Positions 24,701-35,500 of a DNA stretch of 64,000 bases are shown piece after piece. Position 1 is the first letter of the stretch. Each line of letters opens with the position of its first letter. The translations under genes were made by a program, and so were the position numbers. The notes beneath the pieces were generated by a model. That model worked only from the letters and a program-made list of their open reading frames with translations. It did no database searches and was not told the origin of the DNA. Where the stretch lies: NCBI GenBank assembly GCA_903813345.2, contig CAIIXF020000002.1, positions 28,649,223-28,713,222 on the forward strand. The letters are read 5' to 3'. This stretch comes from Owenia fusiformis (taxonomy: Eukaryota > Annelida > Polychaeta > Sabellida > Oweniidae).

Positions 24701-25232
24701 GAGGTGCCCACCTCGGGTTTTACAATCACTTTCGGCCTTTAAGTACTTGATACCCGATGTTTGCACATCTAGAAAACACCGGGTTCCAATCATTGTCCAG
24801 TTACTTTCTTTAGGTCCTTTTACTTTTAGACATGTGTACGAGGCTTCCACATTCGAGACAGAACATGCTGTACGTTATTTACAAAAGTACTTGTTAGTGA
24901 CTATGCACCGTTTAAACATGGGCATTCATTCCATTTTAGATCAGTTTTTTTAATTGAAATTGTCTACGTCAATGAAACGATACAGGAATATATACAAATC
25001 ATTGTACATGGAGGAACTCACATTAGTTTGTCATTATCAAAACTATATGCGTCAACTTCAAAAAGTCAAACACATTCATGCTTAAGATTTTAAAAGAAAT
25101 ATCATCAAATTTCTTTATATTTCTAGGTAAAACTTTCCCATAATAGAAAAACAAAACTCGCTACTCACCAAACAAACCCAAAACAGCCGTGACAAGATGC
25201 AAATGCACGTATTGCTTTTTCTGTGTGATCAT
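15711..25232 (-). CDS. Secreted CTLD-EGF-mucin-TSP1-trypsin mosaic protein (downstream paralogue)
   Basis: Fifteen exons join in frame to 1,500 residues plus stop: 25232-25169, 24867-24661, 24286-24038, 23785-23663, 23518-23387, 23161-23042, 22761-20878, 20027-19832, 19713-19351, 18973-18859, 18334-18163, 17756-17544, 17368-17135, 16564-16411, 15987-15711. Order: signal peptide ([20 protein letters not shown]), C-type lectin-like domain (about 22-173), three EGF domains (174-298), a fourth EGF, Thr-rich mucin array (about 345-850), TSP1 (about 865-926), trypsin-like domain (927-1208), two TSP1 domains (1209-1357), and a half-protease (1358-1500). The triad is present: TAGHC, HDIAL, GDSGGP. 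The lectin domain lacks EPN/QPD and WND, so classical Ca-dependent sugar binding is unlikely. Most introns are phase 1, as usual for shuffled extracellular modules. A paralogue with the same exon plan lies at 29516-43354. Role inferred: secreted recognition protease. Substrate unknown. Confidence 0.85.
16680..16862. mobile_element. Hairpin MITE with GTATTCGCGAATGCAA ends, copy 1
   Basis: The ends gtatttgcgaatgcaactaa and agttgcattcgcgaatac are inverted repeats. The interior is also palindromic, around tactattttatgaccaactc and its mirror. It lies in the intron between exons 13 and 14 of the downstream protease gene. A second copy is at 36928-37109. Confidence 0.75.
20043..20553. mobile_element. 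511-bp TIR element, copy 1
   Basis: It starts TGGAGAGGTTAAGCT and ends AGCTTAACCTCTCCA, a perfect 15-bp inverted repeat. The copy at 32499-33009 has exactly the same length and only a handful of differences, so both moved recently. It lies in intron 7 of the downstream protease gene. No coding frame is seen. Target duplications are unclear. Confidence 0.85.
21230..22600 (-). repeat. 36-bp coding minisatellite: Thr-rich mucin array
   Basis: About 38 tandem 36-bp units inside exon 7 of the downstream protease gene encode 12-residue repeats of the type [12 protein letters not shown]. All length changes keep the frame. The Thr density predicts heavy O-glycosylation and an extended stalk between the EGF domains and the first TSP1/protease block. 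The opposite strand is also open across much of the array, which is a by-product of the repeat length. The paralogue lacks the array. Confidence 0.92.
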
Positions 25233-25550
25233 ATTTACAGAATACATCCTTCTTTATTTTAAGCTTTGTGTAGTGATGATTTCAAGCTAACTTTGACAAC
25301 TGACTGTGTGAGCATATTTACAGAATATATCCTTTATTTTAAGCTTTGTGTAGTGATGATGTCAAGCTAACTTTGACAGCTGATTGTGTGATCATATTTA
25401 CAGAATATATCCTTCTTTATTTTAAGCTTTGTGTAGTGATGATGTCAAGCTAACTTTGACAACTGACTGTGTGATCATATTTACAGAATATATCCTTCTT
25501 TACTTTATGCTTTGTGTAGTGATGATGTCAAGCTAACTTTGACAACTGAT
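25225..25550 (-). repeat. 83-bp tandem repeat at the 5' end of the downstream protease gene
   Basis: Four copies of a unit containing gtgtagtgatgatgtcaagc begin at 25268, 25348, 25431 and 25514 (spacing 80, 83, 83). The unit derives from the 5' part of signal-peptide exon 1. Upstream of the true start, three units carry a mini-ORF (25315-25259, 25395-25339, 25478-25422) of 18 codons plus TAA; two begin with the same four codons as the gene (ATG ATC ACA CA-). They would be upstream ORFs if transcription starts further upstream. Confidence 0.8.
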
Positions 25551-26212
25551 CCGTTGATCTTTGGCTTTCCAACTCTCTGCTCAAATTTTGCAGTCGTAGT
25601 CTTTTGTAATCGTCGAGGCTATCATCGTGTGGAAACATTAAAACACGTTTTAACGATAACTACAGTTATCGTATTTTCAGCAACGGATCTTGACAACTGA
25701 CCTACGTTAGCTCCTTTACATCCACCTACGCCGCGTGTTTCTAGGTTTCTAATCATCTGAGTTTATTCTATCACTGCAGTGATCAATTTTAAATTGATCA
25801 CGCACTTTAGCTGCGTACATTTTTCGATTAGTCAGCCATTATGTGAACAATCGGTATAGCTATAGAAGTGCAGCGTTGCATGATATTGCTTTATCCTTAT
25901 TAAATATCGAAAGAAAAACAAACAGACTATATAAAGTGTATATCATTTTACTTTTTCATTCATAAGGCATCATCACTTGCATATTGATTTTAGTGGATAG
26001 CCGATTATTGTTGATATATAAAAGTAGACATTTAAGAAAATCACAATTGCAAAGACAAGATGAAGTTATGATATCAGTAAATTAAGCCAAGCGTAGTATA
26101 GGTCAATAGTCCTATTGATTCTAGTAGATCTTGCTTAGGTACCTTGACAAGTACGTTAAGTTTAATTTTTCTAGTCGGTCGGTATCAATAGCTGTTTCTA
26201 TATCGTCTAATC

Positions 26213-27050
26213 TACAGGGTGTACCAAAACACTTCACCCACCTAACGATGAATATCTCTTTAACCAACAGAGTTTGATAAAAGAAAGCTTGCACCATTAA
26301 AGTTAGTTAAATGTTCTTCAAGTTGATGAAGTTCAATTACTATAGCAATTGTATGGCCCATTAGTTTGCAATAGTTTGAGGGTTGTTTGCATACACAATA
26401 TCCTAAATGAACCCTCACAGATAAAAATCTGGAGGGCTCAGGTCTGGGGAGGGGGTGCCCAGTTGGTATCTGCTCTACGACTGATTTATCCTATAAATGA
26501 TTCTGAAGCCACCCCAAGGTGATGTTGCAATTGGATGTATGTGGTAATGCTTTATCTTGTTGAAATCATTGGCCTATCAACATCATGTAAAAACAGAAAT
26601 GTAAAAACTCTAAATGTAAATCTATACATTTAGAGTTTTTACATTTCTGTTTTTACATGATGAAATATAATGCTTTGTGTTCATGGTTATACTTTTCCCT
26701 TCCTCATTTTCTATAAAGTATGGCCCAATAACACGTGACCATGCTTACTCAAAGCACACCAAACACTGCATTTTGCACAATGAAGTAGTCTCTCAGCCAC
26801 TTCAATAGGAGCATAGTTACCCAATAAACATAGTTTTTGCTATTAATTGCCATTCGACTGAAAACGCGCTTCATCGCTAAACCAACTTTGCCTGGCGTTT
26901 GCAAGTCTGTCTTTAGAGATGCGATGCCCATTTTCGAGCACATTATTTGAATGGCCAGCAAATGGGCCCTACAATTGCTATAGTAGTAAAACTTTAACAA
27001 CTTGAAGAACATTTAACTAACTTAAATTATGCAAACTGTGTAAAATAGTG
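26213..27050. mobile_element. Degenerate mariner-like TIR transposon relic
   Basis: The left part has a CAGGGTG end (ctacagggtgtaccaaaac at 26213) and tagttaaatgttcttcaagt, which is mirrored near 26998-27022 as acttgaagaacatttaacta. caattactatagcaattgta is mirrored as caattgctatagtag. On the - strand at 26749-27012 an open frame includes INSKNYVYW, resembling a segment of Tc1/mariner transposases. Family assignment is tentative and the element is broken. Confidence 0.5.
26581..26662. repeat. Perfect 38-bp hairpin with 6-nt loop
   Basis: The left arm 26581-26618 and right arm 26625-26662 are exact reverse complements, separated by aatcta. It lies inside the mariner-like relic. It may be a foldback insertion or, if transcribed, a small-RNA precursor. 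Confidence 0.9.
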
Positions 27051-28109
27051 ACCTTTTCCCTACGGAAATGAAGATACATACATTATACAGAAAACAATTG
27101 TATACCTTTGGATTTGTCCGGGCATATATCTTAAACATCTAAATGAAAAGCTCCTGAGGAAACAGTTGCAAATTGACTTACAGGGAAGATGCCTATCAAA
27201 TATTGGCTGCAACCAAGGACGTCCTTGCTGCAACTATAAACTTTCCATGAGATAAACGAAATTAACTGAACCAATTGGTTGAACTCTGCCCTGTTAAAAC
27301 TTGGTATAATTTTGAGAAGTGAATTTTATGATTACAATTAATAAGTATTCCACTTTTTGGAGCATGTTCAATAGTGTTTCAACAGAGTATGAACAAAGAT
27401 GCATTCGAATAGTTCCAAGTGCCTTTAGCTTCAGATATCATTCGAAAGTCTCGATAGTTTTGATAGTCTAAAAATTCCATTAAATGTATCTAAAGATTCC
27501 AATCAAATCTTTGATATGTTTCAATAACTAAATTGTCATATTTGTTGGAATTTTCTTAACTACTAAAGCTTTTGGAACGATTGGAACAATCATTATCATG
27601 TGGGATATACATTTCAACTATATGGTTAAATCAGCCATTGTTGATAACGGCTTCTATAGTCGCCGTTATCAGGGCATGCCTATGTGAAAATTACTATAAA
27701 ATACCTTTTATTAAATACGTTATGATTAACCAGGGACGTAAATTTGTTCATATGCATTTTGTATAATAATATAATAATCTCTAAACAATACTTACCTATC
27801 TGGCCTGAAACACTGAGAAGCATTAAATTAATTACGTGCTATTATTATACAGGGTGGACTAAAATAAATAACCATATTAAAAAGTACGCAACTTATTTTG
27901 ATAATTATATATTTAATGTATATTATATGAAAACAGTGAGTAAAAGAGAGAACCTTAACAAACATAAAACGCAAATGAAAAAGAAAGCTTGCCCAGGCAG
28001 ACGGAAATGGTCAAAGGTTGATTGATATCGAAAGTTTGTAAAATAAAATCTTACTTATAAAAAAAATTATACAGTAATGGAGTCCACACTGAGAAGAAAT
28101 ATTGTATAT

Positions 28110-28485
28110 ATTATGAAGTTATATAATGGTTGATTTCGTATATCGTGTTTATACTCAAGCGAGTACATGATATATTCACGAGTGACTGAAGGGAACGAGT
28201 GAACATATCATATACTCACGAGAGTATAACGATATTATTCAGAATCAACCATTATATGATATTATTATCCCACCCTAATCTTTAATCAATTATAGGTTAA
28301 TCTAAATTCAGCAGTTGTATATCAAGTCGAAGAGTTGTATACGTTCCCCAGGAGTTGTATACGTTATCCAGGAGTATATCGTTCTCAAGAGTTGTATACG
28401 ATGAGTGTTGTTTTTATATTGCTGCAGTTATACAATGCCATTATACAATCATATAAAGCACTTAGGGTGGGATAACATAATTTAT
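28110..28485. repeat. Nested palindromic repeats
   Basis: atataatggttgattt near 28122 is mirrored by aatcaaccattatat near 28241. ttatcccaccctaa near 28263 is mirrored by ttagggtgggataa near 28465. Between the latter pair, gagttgtatacgtt-type phrases recur three to four times. These are two adjacent or nested non-autonomous elements. Confidence 0.65.
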
Positions 28486-29515
28486 TACACTCATAACATT
28501 ATTCTACCATCAACATGGTTAACATAAACAACCTACATATGCTGTTTCTTTCTTTCTATGAAATCGTGTTACACAAGTATGTGATTCATCATTCTGGTCT
28601 GATATAGTGCCCCGGTTAAAAGTTCATTTCACGCCCAAAATTGAGATGGTAAAAATCAAGAATATGCCTATATGAATTGCTGATAAATTAATTAATCAAT
28701 CAATTAATCAATTAATTAATTTGAATAGCTCTCATTAAAGGTTAAATAATGCATTTTGCCGCTTGACCATCTAGATTTGATTTGGACTACAGTTTGACGT
28801 GAGGGCCATCTATGTAACATTTTCAAAGCTATTTTTAATAATTGGACAAATCTTACACCTATTCCCAGGGACCTATTCAGTCGTACTTATGAGTAACGGG
28901 AACGACAGAAAGAAGTTCAGATTTTAGAAAACTGAGCACTGATAAAAGAAAATTAAGTTTACAATATGATACTCAGAATATTTCCTGTGTAACTTGGCTT
29001 AGAGCATTCAAATGCAAAGAAGATAATTCGTTGGAAGACATTGCATGATATGTATATGGTATATCCATGCAATGACTTTTTAAATCATTTCAATATAAAA
29101 TAATTTTCGCATTATGATTTGTGATACTTGTAATGTCATACTGACAATGTTAATTTTAGGAATATAGGAAAATTAGAAATGATTGAACTATTTTGATAAA
29201 GTTGCATTTTAACACATAATATGTATGCGATAGATATGAGGATGTTTCAATAGCCAAGAGACAAGTTCTGATTTTTAACCAAAACAAAACTGGAATCATT
29301 GATCATCTTAGCCTAATATGAAAATGAAAACTGTTGTTGGAATAAAGGTAATAAATATATAAAAGAAAACAGTCTGGCTTATTGTCTCCAGGCAAATTAT
29401 ATCCAAGTAATAGACCAGTATATCAACTCAGACTTATTGTCAACTCGTTCAAATTTATTGTCAACTCGTTCAGACTTATTGTTTCCAGACAGTTAGTTGA
29501 CCAGTAGTATATCAA

Positions 29516-32500
29516 CTAATTCTTGTAATTGCCACTGCCAAGCACAGGTTGTGTCGCCTTTAGCCTAGGATTGTCTTGATCAAATGCACCAACACAAATT
29601 CCATCGGTCTTCTCAAACGAGGTTTCAAGTTTAATCATAGCCTTGTTATTCTTAAACAACCGCTTTTCAAGATCCAGAACTTCATATTCTGGATCTAATA
29701 TTATCATTGATAACTTCCATCGTTGTGTATCATCCCCAGTTGATGACATTGGCTTGGTGAATTTCACTCTCCAATCCTTTTTGTTAATGCAAGTCGAAGG
29801 ACTGAAAATTGAAATACATCATTGGGGTGACTCTAGTCATTACTTAGGATATACTTTGACATAGCAGAACGGTAGAAACAGTGGTATTCTTTGAGTTGAG
29901 CATCGAAATATGACAAAGTGAGTAGTATTTATCTTACGAATTACATGTAATTTATTGGATGTAAAATGGAGCGTTTTCCAATAGGGTTGATACAAGGCTT
30001 TACATTTGGAAACAAATATCCAAATTTTAAAAATCAACAAATGCTAAAGCCTTCTTCAAGGCTACACTTGGGTCAACCGAGAGAAGCCAAACGAGAGAAG
30101 GTGTGATACAAGTGTATTGAGTTAAATATGCCCTTTAAATATTAAATGCCGTATAACAATCATATATAATTTTTAATTCGCCGTTTAGATGTATGGGATT
30201 TATGTCTTTATTGCCCTTAAATGATTCATATTCTACTCACTCACTCGTCCCAGAACTACTGAAACAATCTGCCGGTGCCAGTACCCACTTCTTATTGATG
30301 AGGGTTCCAGCACACATTAATCTCCCATTGTAGTAGAAACCTGCTAATATAACCTGATTTTTCGACCCTTTCTTGCACGCTTCTTTGAAGTGATCTAAAC
30401 ATAACAAATAGTTATAATGACCCTATGTTGTGATTCAAATTGGCTCTTTTGTCTTTATTAAAGGTAAAGTCTATCATTATTCATCAAAAAAATGACAAGA
30501 GATTTTAGTATTCTTATAAAGATGTATTTGTTCTTTACTATTTCAAATAAGGTTTTCATTTGTATCAAACAGATCAATATGCTATAAAAGTGTGTACTTA
30601 ATCACTGAACCGATTAAGGTTAAACTATTGACGGTTGAGAAAGTACATACCAAGTTGTGTTTCATTTCTTGAACTCCTTGTATGCCCCATCCTTTTGGTC
30701 ATGCATGGAAGAATTTCTCTTGATGTGATGCCATCGTGTCGAGGTTTACAGTTCTCTTTGCTGGGGTCTATTTTTCCGTCCTCCATTATGCACTTCCTTT
30801 CTCGAATCGAGATCACTTTGTCTCCGCCTTTTGTTATGCATTTTCCCCACTCAGACCATTTTCCCCAAAATGAATCTATAAGTAAATGAGCTATTTCTAT
30901 TATAGACATTTTTATCCATAAATCTATTCCTTTAGTTACCAATAATATACAAGCAATTGATTGCCAAAGTTTTATAAAAACAATAGCGACAATTTTAGTC
31001 AATAAGAGTAGGAATACATAGAAAAGTCTATTCAATTTTACAAGGATGGAGGAAAGACAAGTATGGGATCCTGTATCTAAGATGGCCAAATTTGGGGGTA
31101 AGAGCTCAAAAGAGAAACCTGAATAACATCTGCCTTTTCACATAATTTTCACCTTTTGAGTTATGCCTAATGTTATCAACATAGCCATAATATATAACTT
31201 ACTCGCACATTCATGATTCATGGTACAATCTTCTTTGTCTGTATCGAACGAACATCTTTCTTTAAATCTTCCATAACGAGCGTCAATTTCCACAAAGCTG
31301 ATTGGTTTGATGCAACCACGTGTACGTTGTCGCTTCCCTTGCGCGCACGGATACCCACATCCCAGTCCCTTACAATTCGCGGAACACGCTGACCATTCTC
31401 CCCATCCTGCCCAATCTTAAAAGGTGCATAATTTTAAGACATAATCGATTGTTCATTCTCAATGTGCTCATATGATGATAATTGGGGTCTCACTCATCTC
31501 AACTCATGATAATTGGGTCTCACTCGTCTCAACTCATGATAATTGGGTCTCACTCGTCTCAACTCATGATAATTGGGGTCTCACTCATCTCAACTCATGA
31601 TAATTGGGGTCTCACTCATCTCAACTCATGATAATTGGGTCTCACTCGTCTCAACTCATGATAATTGGGGTCTCACTCATCTCAACATATGAAAATTGGG
31701 TCTCACTCATCTCAACTCATGATAATTGGGGTCTCACTCATCTCAACTTATGATAACTGGGGTCTCACTCATCTCAACTAAGGATAATTGGGGTCTCATG
31801 CCATTAATGTTTGTGAAAAGCGGATCATTGTGACTTCCATGCTCTCAGAGTTTAGGTACACAAAGCCATTGCTCACTGACTGGCCTTACATTTTCAAGAC
31901 GCCAGTTGCCACTCCAAACCAATATATTTAATAAATAACTCAACTTTAGTTACTTCAGACGTTTTCGACATTTCGCCAATCATCCAACTAGCTTTATCAA
32001 GATTGCATTCAAAATGGAAGTACATCATGTTCATAAATAATATAACTGTACTTCCATTTTCAATGGTATCTTGAAAAAGCTAGTTGGATGACTGGCGAAA
32101 CGTCGAAAAGAAGTAAATGAAGTTGAGTTATTTAATTTATTACCAGACTGATGAATCTACACAACAATATATTTAATGTAGCTCAGTGACTGAATGTCAA
32201 TGAGACCATGGTGACTGGGTAGGCTGCTGCGAAGCATGTCATGATGCCAGGTTACCATAGTAACCATTACTCAATATTGATTGATATTATCATTTTTACT
32301 TGCTAAGAAACATATCTGAAAAATAATATTACATATGAAAGTGCAATGGCTGAAGGGAAAAACATAAATAGGAAACATAGTCTAGAAAAAAGCATCTTAG
32401 CGCACATCAAAATCTAATAAAAAAACACATAGAAAATGAACATTTCAGAGTCAAGCGGATTACAATAAAGGAAATTGTTAATATCTTAACTCAAACACTG

Positions 32501-35500
32501 GAGAGGTTAAGCTAACGATGTTTTTCACAACGTAACCGTGAACGCAAAGTACAAAAATTAACAAAGGAATGTATCGAGCGCTCATAGTTTTATGCGCGCT
32601 TAGTCTACTTCAGATACTCTTTCAGCTTCAGAGTTTCGGGTTTAGAACGGGAGATTTGAATATTTGACGTTGGGTCAACGGGAACCATTTAACTCGTGTC
32701 TATTGAGCACTATGCTGTCAATTTTGATTTCGATGCACAGTTGAATTCTTGCTGAACACGATAATGTATGTCATGCATGATTTAGCGCCAAAAATCTTAC
32801 GAAACGAGCTCGTTTAAAATATGTATTAGAAAACCAGCTATAAAACCGCATCAATGACATACTATAGAATCATTACACGCTATGGTGTAGTCTAAACAAA
32901 CACTGGATTTGAACGGCTATTTATATGAGAAGGCTACATGAGTTTGTATATGGTCGAGTGATACGTACAGGTTCAGTTTCGATTATATATGCAAAGCTTA
33001 ACCTCTCCACTAATCTAACATACAACGAAATGGAGACATCGTTGTCTCCAACTGGTTGTGATCATAGATATTTGCCTTGCTGTGCTGTGTGATGCTCTAG
33101 TTTTACCCTTGATAAACTTTTGCTCACCTTTAGTATTATTACTATTACTACTAGTATCATTACCTGCGACTTTGTCCATTATCCACTGCATGTGATGTGG
33201 AATAAACATTGCTTGTGTCTAAACTTTTGCTCACCTTGAGTATTATTTCTATTACTACTAATACTATTACTATTATTACCTGCGACTTTGTCCATTATCC
33301 ACTGCATGTGATGTGGAATAAACATGGCTTGTGTATAAACTTTTGCTCACCTTTAGTATTATTACTATTACTACTAGAATTATTACCTGCGACTTTGTCC
33401 ATTATCCACTGCATGTGGTGTGGAATAGACATGGCTTGTGTTGTACAAAAATCTTTTGATCTACATCCATCCACAGATGTCGAACTTAGGACTCCTAATA
33501 CGACCTCTTGTGTGGAGTTATAGGCAACTTTGCAAGATACAGGTCCACCACTATCACCCTTTGGATAACTTATATATAAAATGCAGTTCAAACGGATTTA
33601 TTTTTGGCTTGGTGGTAATAGTGCCTCACATGGCATAATATAGTATACTATATTTTAATACAATCTGGTTATATTCAATAATATGTTGCATATACTAAAT
33701 GCGAGTTTTTAGTAATGACAATATTTTGCAACAATAGGAAAAATGTACCTTGGATGGTGGTTTCGAAAACTGACCACTCCCTTCTAGTGTCACACCATAT
33801 GCTTTCACATCATCTGGACTCTTATGGTTGAAAGCATCTTCAAATACCTTCAGTTTTGTTACTCTAGAAACAAAGTGAACTCTAGAAATAAAGTGTTTGG
33901 ATTAGATTATTTTGATTAGCAATGAACATTTGTGTAATCTATAAATCGTTTGTACCCTCTATTTGCATACGTTCTCCCGTCTATCGTAGCAAAGCAGTCC
34001 TGCATGAGTGAATCCGTCCAGTGCGTTGAACACGTGTTTTCATCTTTTGTATAATCGCTGCAAATCACCCTTGGTAACAACGCTGGTCGGGGGTCATCAT
34101 TCCCAGCTCCCATACGTATGGGGGTTTTCAAGCGGATCAACGCTAAATCATTTTTCAATGTTGTGTAGTCCGTTATTGCGTATTTATCATGAATTATAAT
34201 CCTGCTAGGGTGTATATCATCTTGAAAGTTTCGCAAACCTTCGGCTATGTCGTTGTCGGGGTTTGGGTCTAAGGCTCTGATTTTCCAACGTCTATAGTCA
34301 CACTTTCGTATATCAATTCTCCTGAAACGATTCAATTGTTATATCGGCTTTACAACTTATCTGGCATTTCTGGCATTGATATATATCATAGATATCCATT
34401 AGATTGCCATTTTGAAATAAATTTTATTTATTTATTGAAACGTAAAACAGTGATTCAATATTTTAAGTATTTTCTACAAAAATTATGATTTTATACCCCA
34501 TCTCATGAGTGAAAAGTGTCCAATCCGGCCAGCCAGTAAAGGGATATATAGGGTAAATAAATTGTTACTTTTGGAAGACCCTGTGGAACACCCTGTATAT
34601 TCAACATTTCACATACCCACATATTCTCTATAATGATTTCAAATCGTTAAACTAACGTTAATATGACTTTTACCATGAGCTATCAGAACGTTTCGTATCC
34701 TGTGAACAACACTTCTGTTTTTCGTGACATACACAATGTGCCCCTGTCAAAACCCAATAGTTGTGAAGTAGAATGCCATGACAATACCGTTCTGGTAGAG
34801 GGTTACTTCTTTCGAGTCCGACTGCCCAATTCCTGACTCCAGTTTTGTCCATATTTCGTGCACACATTACTTAAAGAAAACCATATGTCTAAACAATTTT
34901 TGTGAATTGTATTGTACGTACATGTGTGTAGGAAGAACAACTTTCTTGGTCGATCTACTATTTCTCTAACATCGATCGGGCGGAGATCAAAACCTTGGGA
35001 TAAACAAAAACAAGCTATCCAATTATATTCAAGATTCAAACATACTGAGGTAATGTGATTTGTCAAATCTAAATAAAAGTAAAATGAGGAACCTTGAACT
35101 CCAAAGTGTCATTGGTTTTTCGAAATTCTGGATATTACACTTACTTTTACACGCCTCTCCTTTGCAACATGCCTTTTGATATGCTGCATCTTCTCCCCCA
35201 TCGCATAAATCTTCACTGACAACACTTCCATTGCTAAAAATGCACATTCTGGCTCTGAACCTGAATTGTGGCGAACATATCGCTGTGTTGTTATTTCCGC
35301 ATTTACTCCATGGGCCATATCGTGTCCACTTTGGATATTCTACTACATATAAAGATGCTGTTGTTGTACCTTTAGATGTCTGTGCTGCTGTTGAACTAGT
35401 TGGTGTTTCTGTCGCCGTCTTTGTTGATGTGCTAGGTGTTACTGGTATGGTGCATTTGTAGGAACCTGGTGTGTTAACACATGTGGTTGACTTGTGACAT

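Larger units (their letters stand above)
25551..29515. other. Intergenic spacer between the two protease paralogues
   Basis: The upstream paralogue ends at 29516 and the downstream one starts at 25232. No intact gene is seen between them. The spacer holds a degenerate TIR transposon (26213-27050) with a perfect hairpin (26581-26662), a mariner-like end near 27850 (tatacagggtggactaaaat), and nested palindromes (28110-28485). Any promoter of the downstream gene should lie close to 25.5 kb. No TATA box stands out. Confidence 0.5.
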
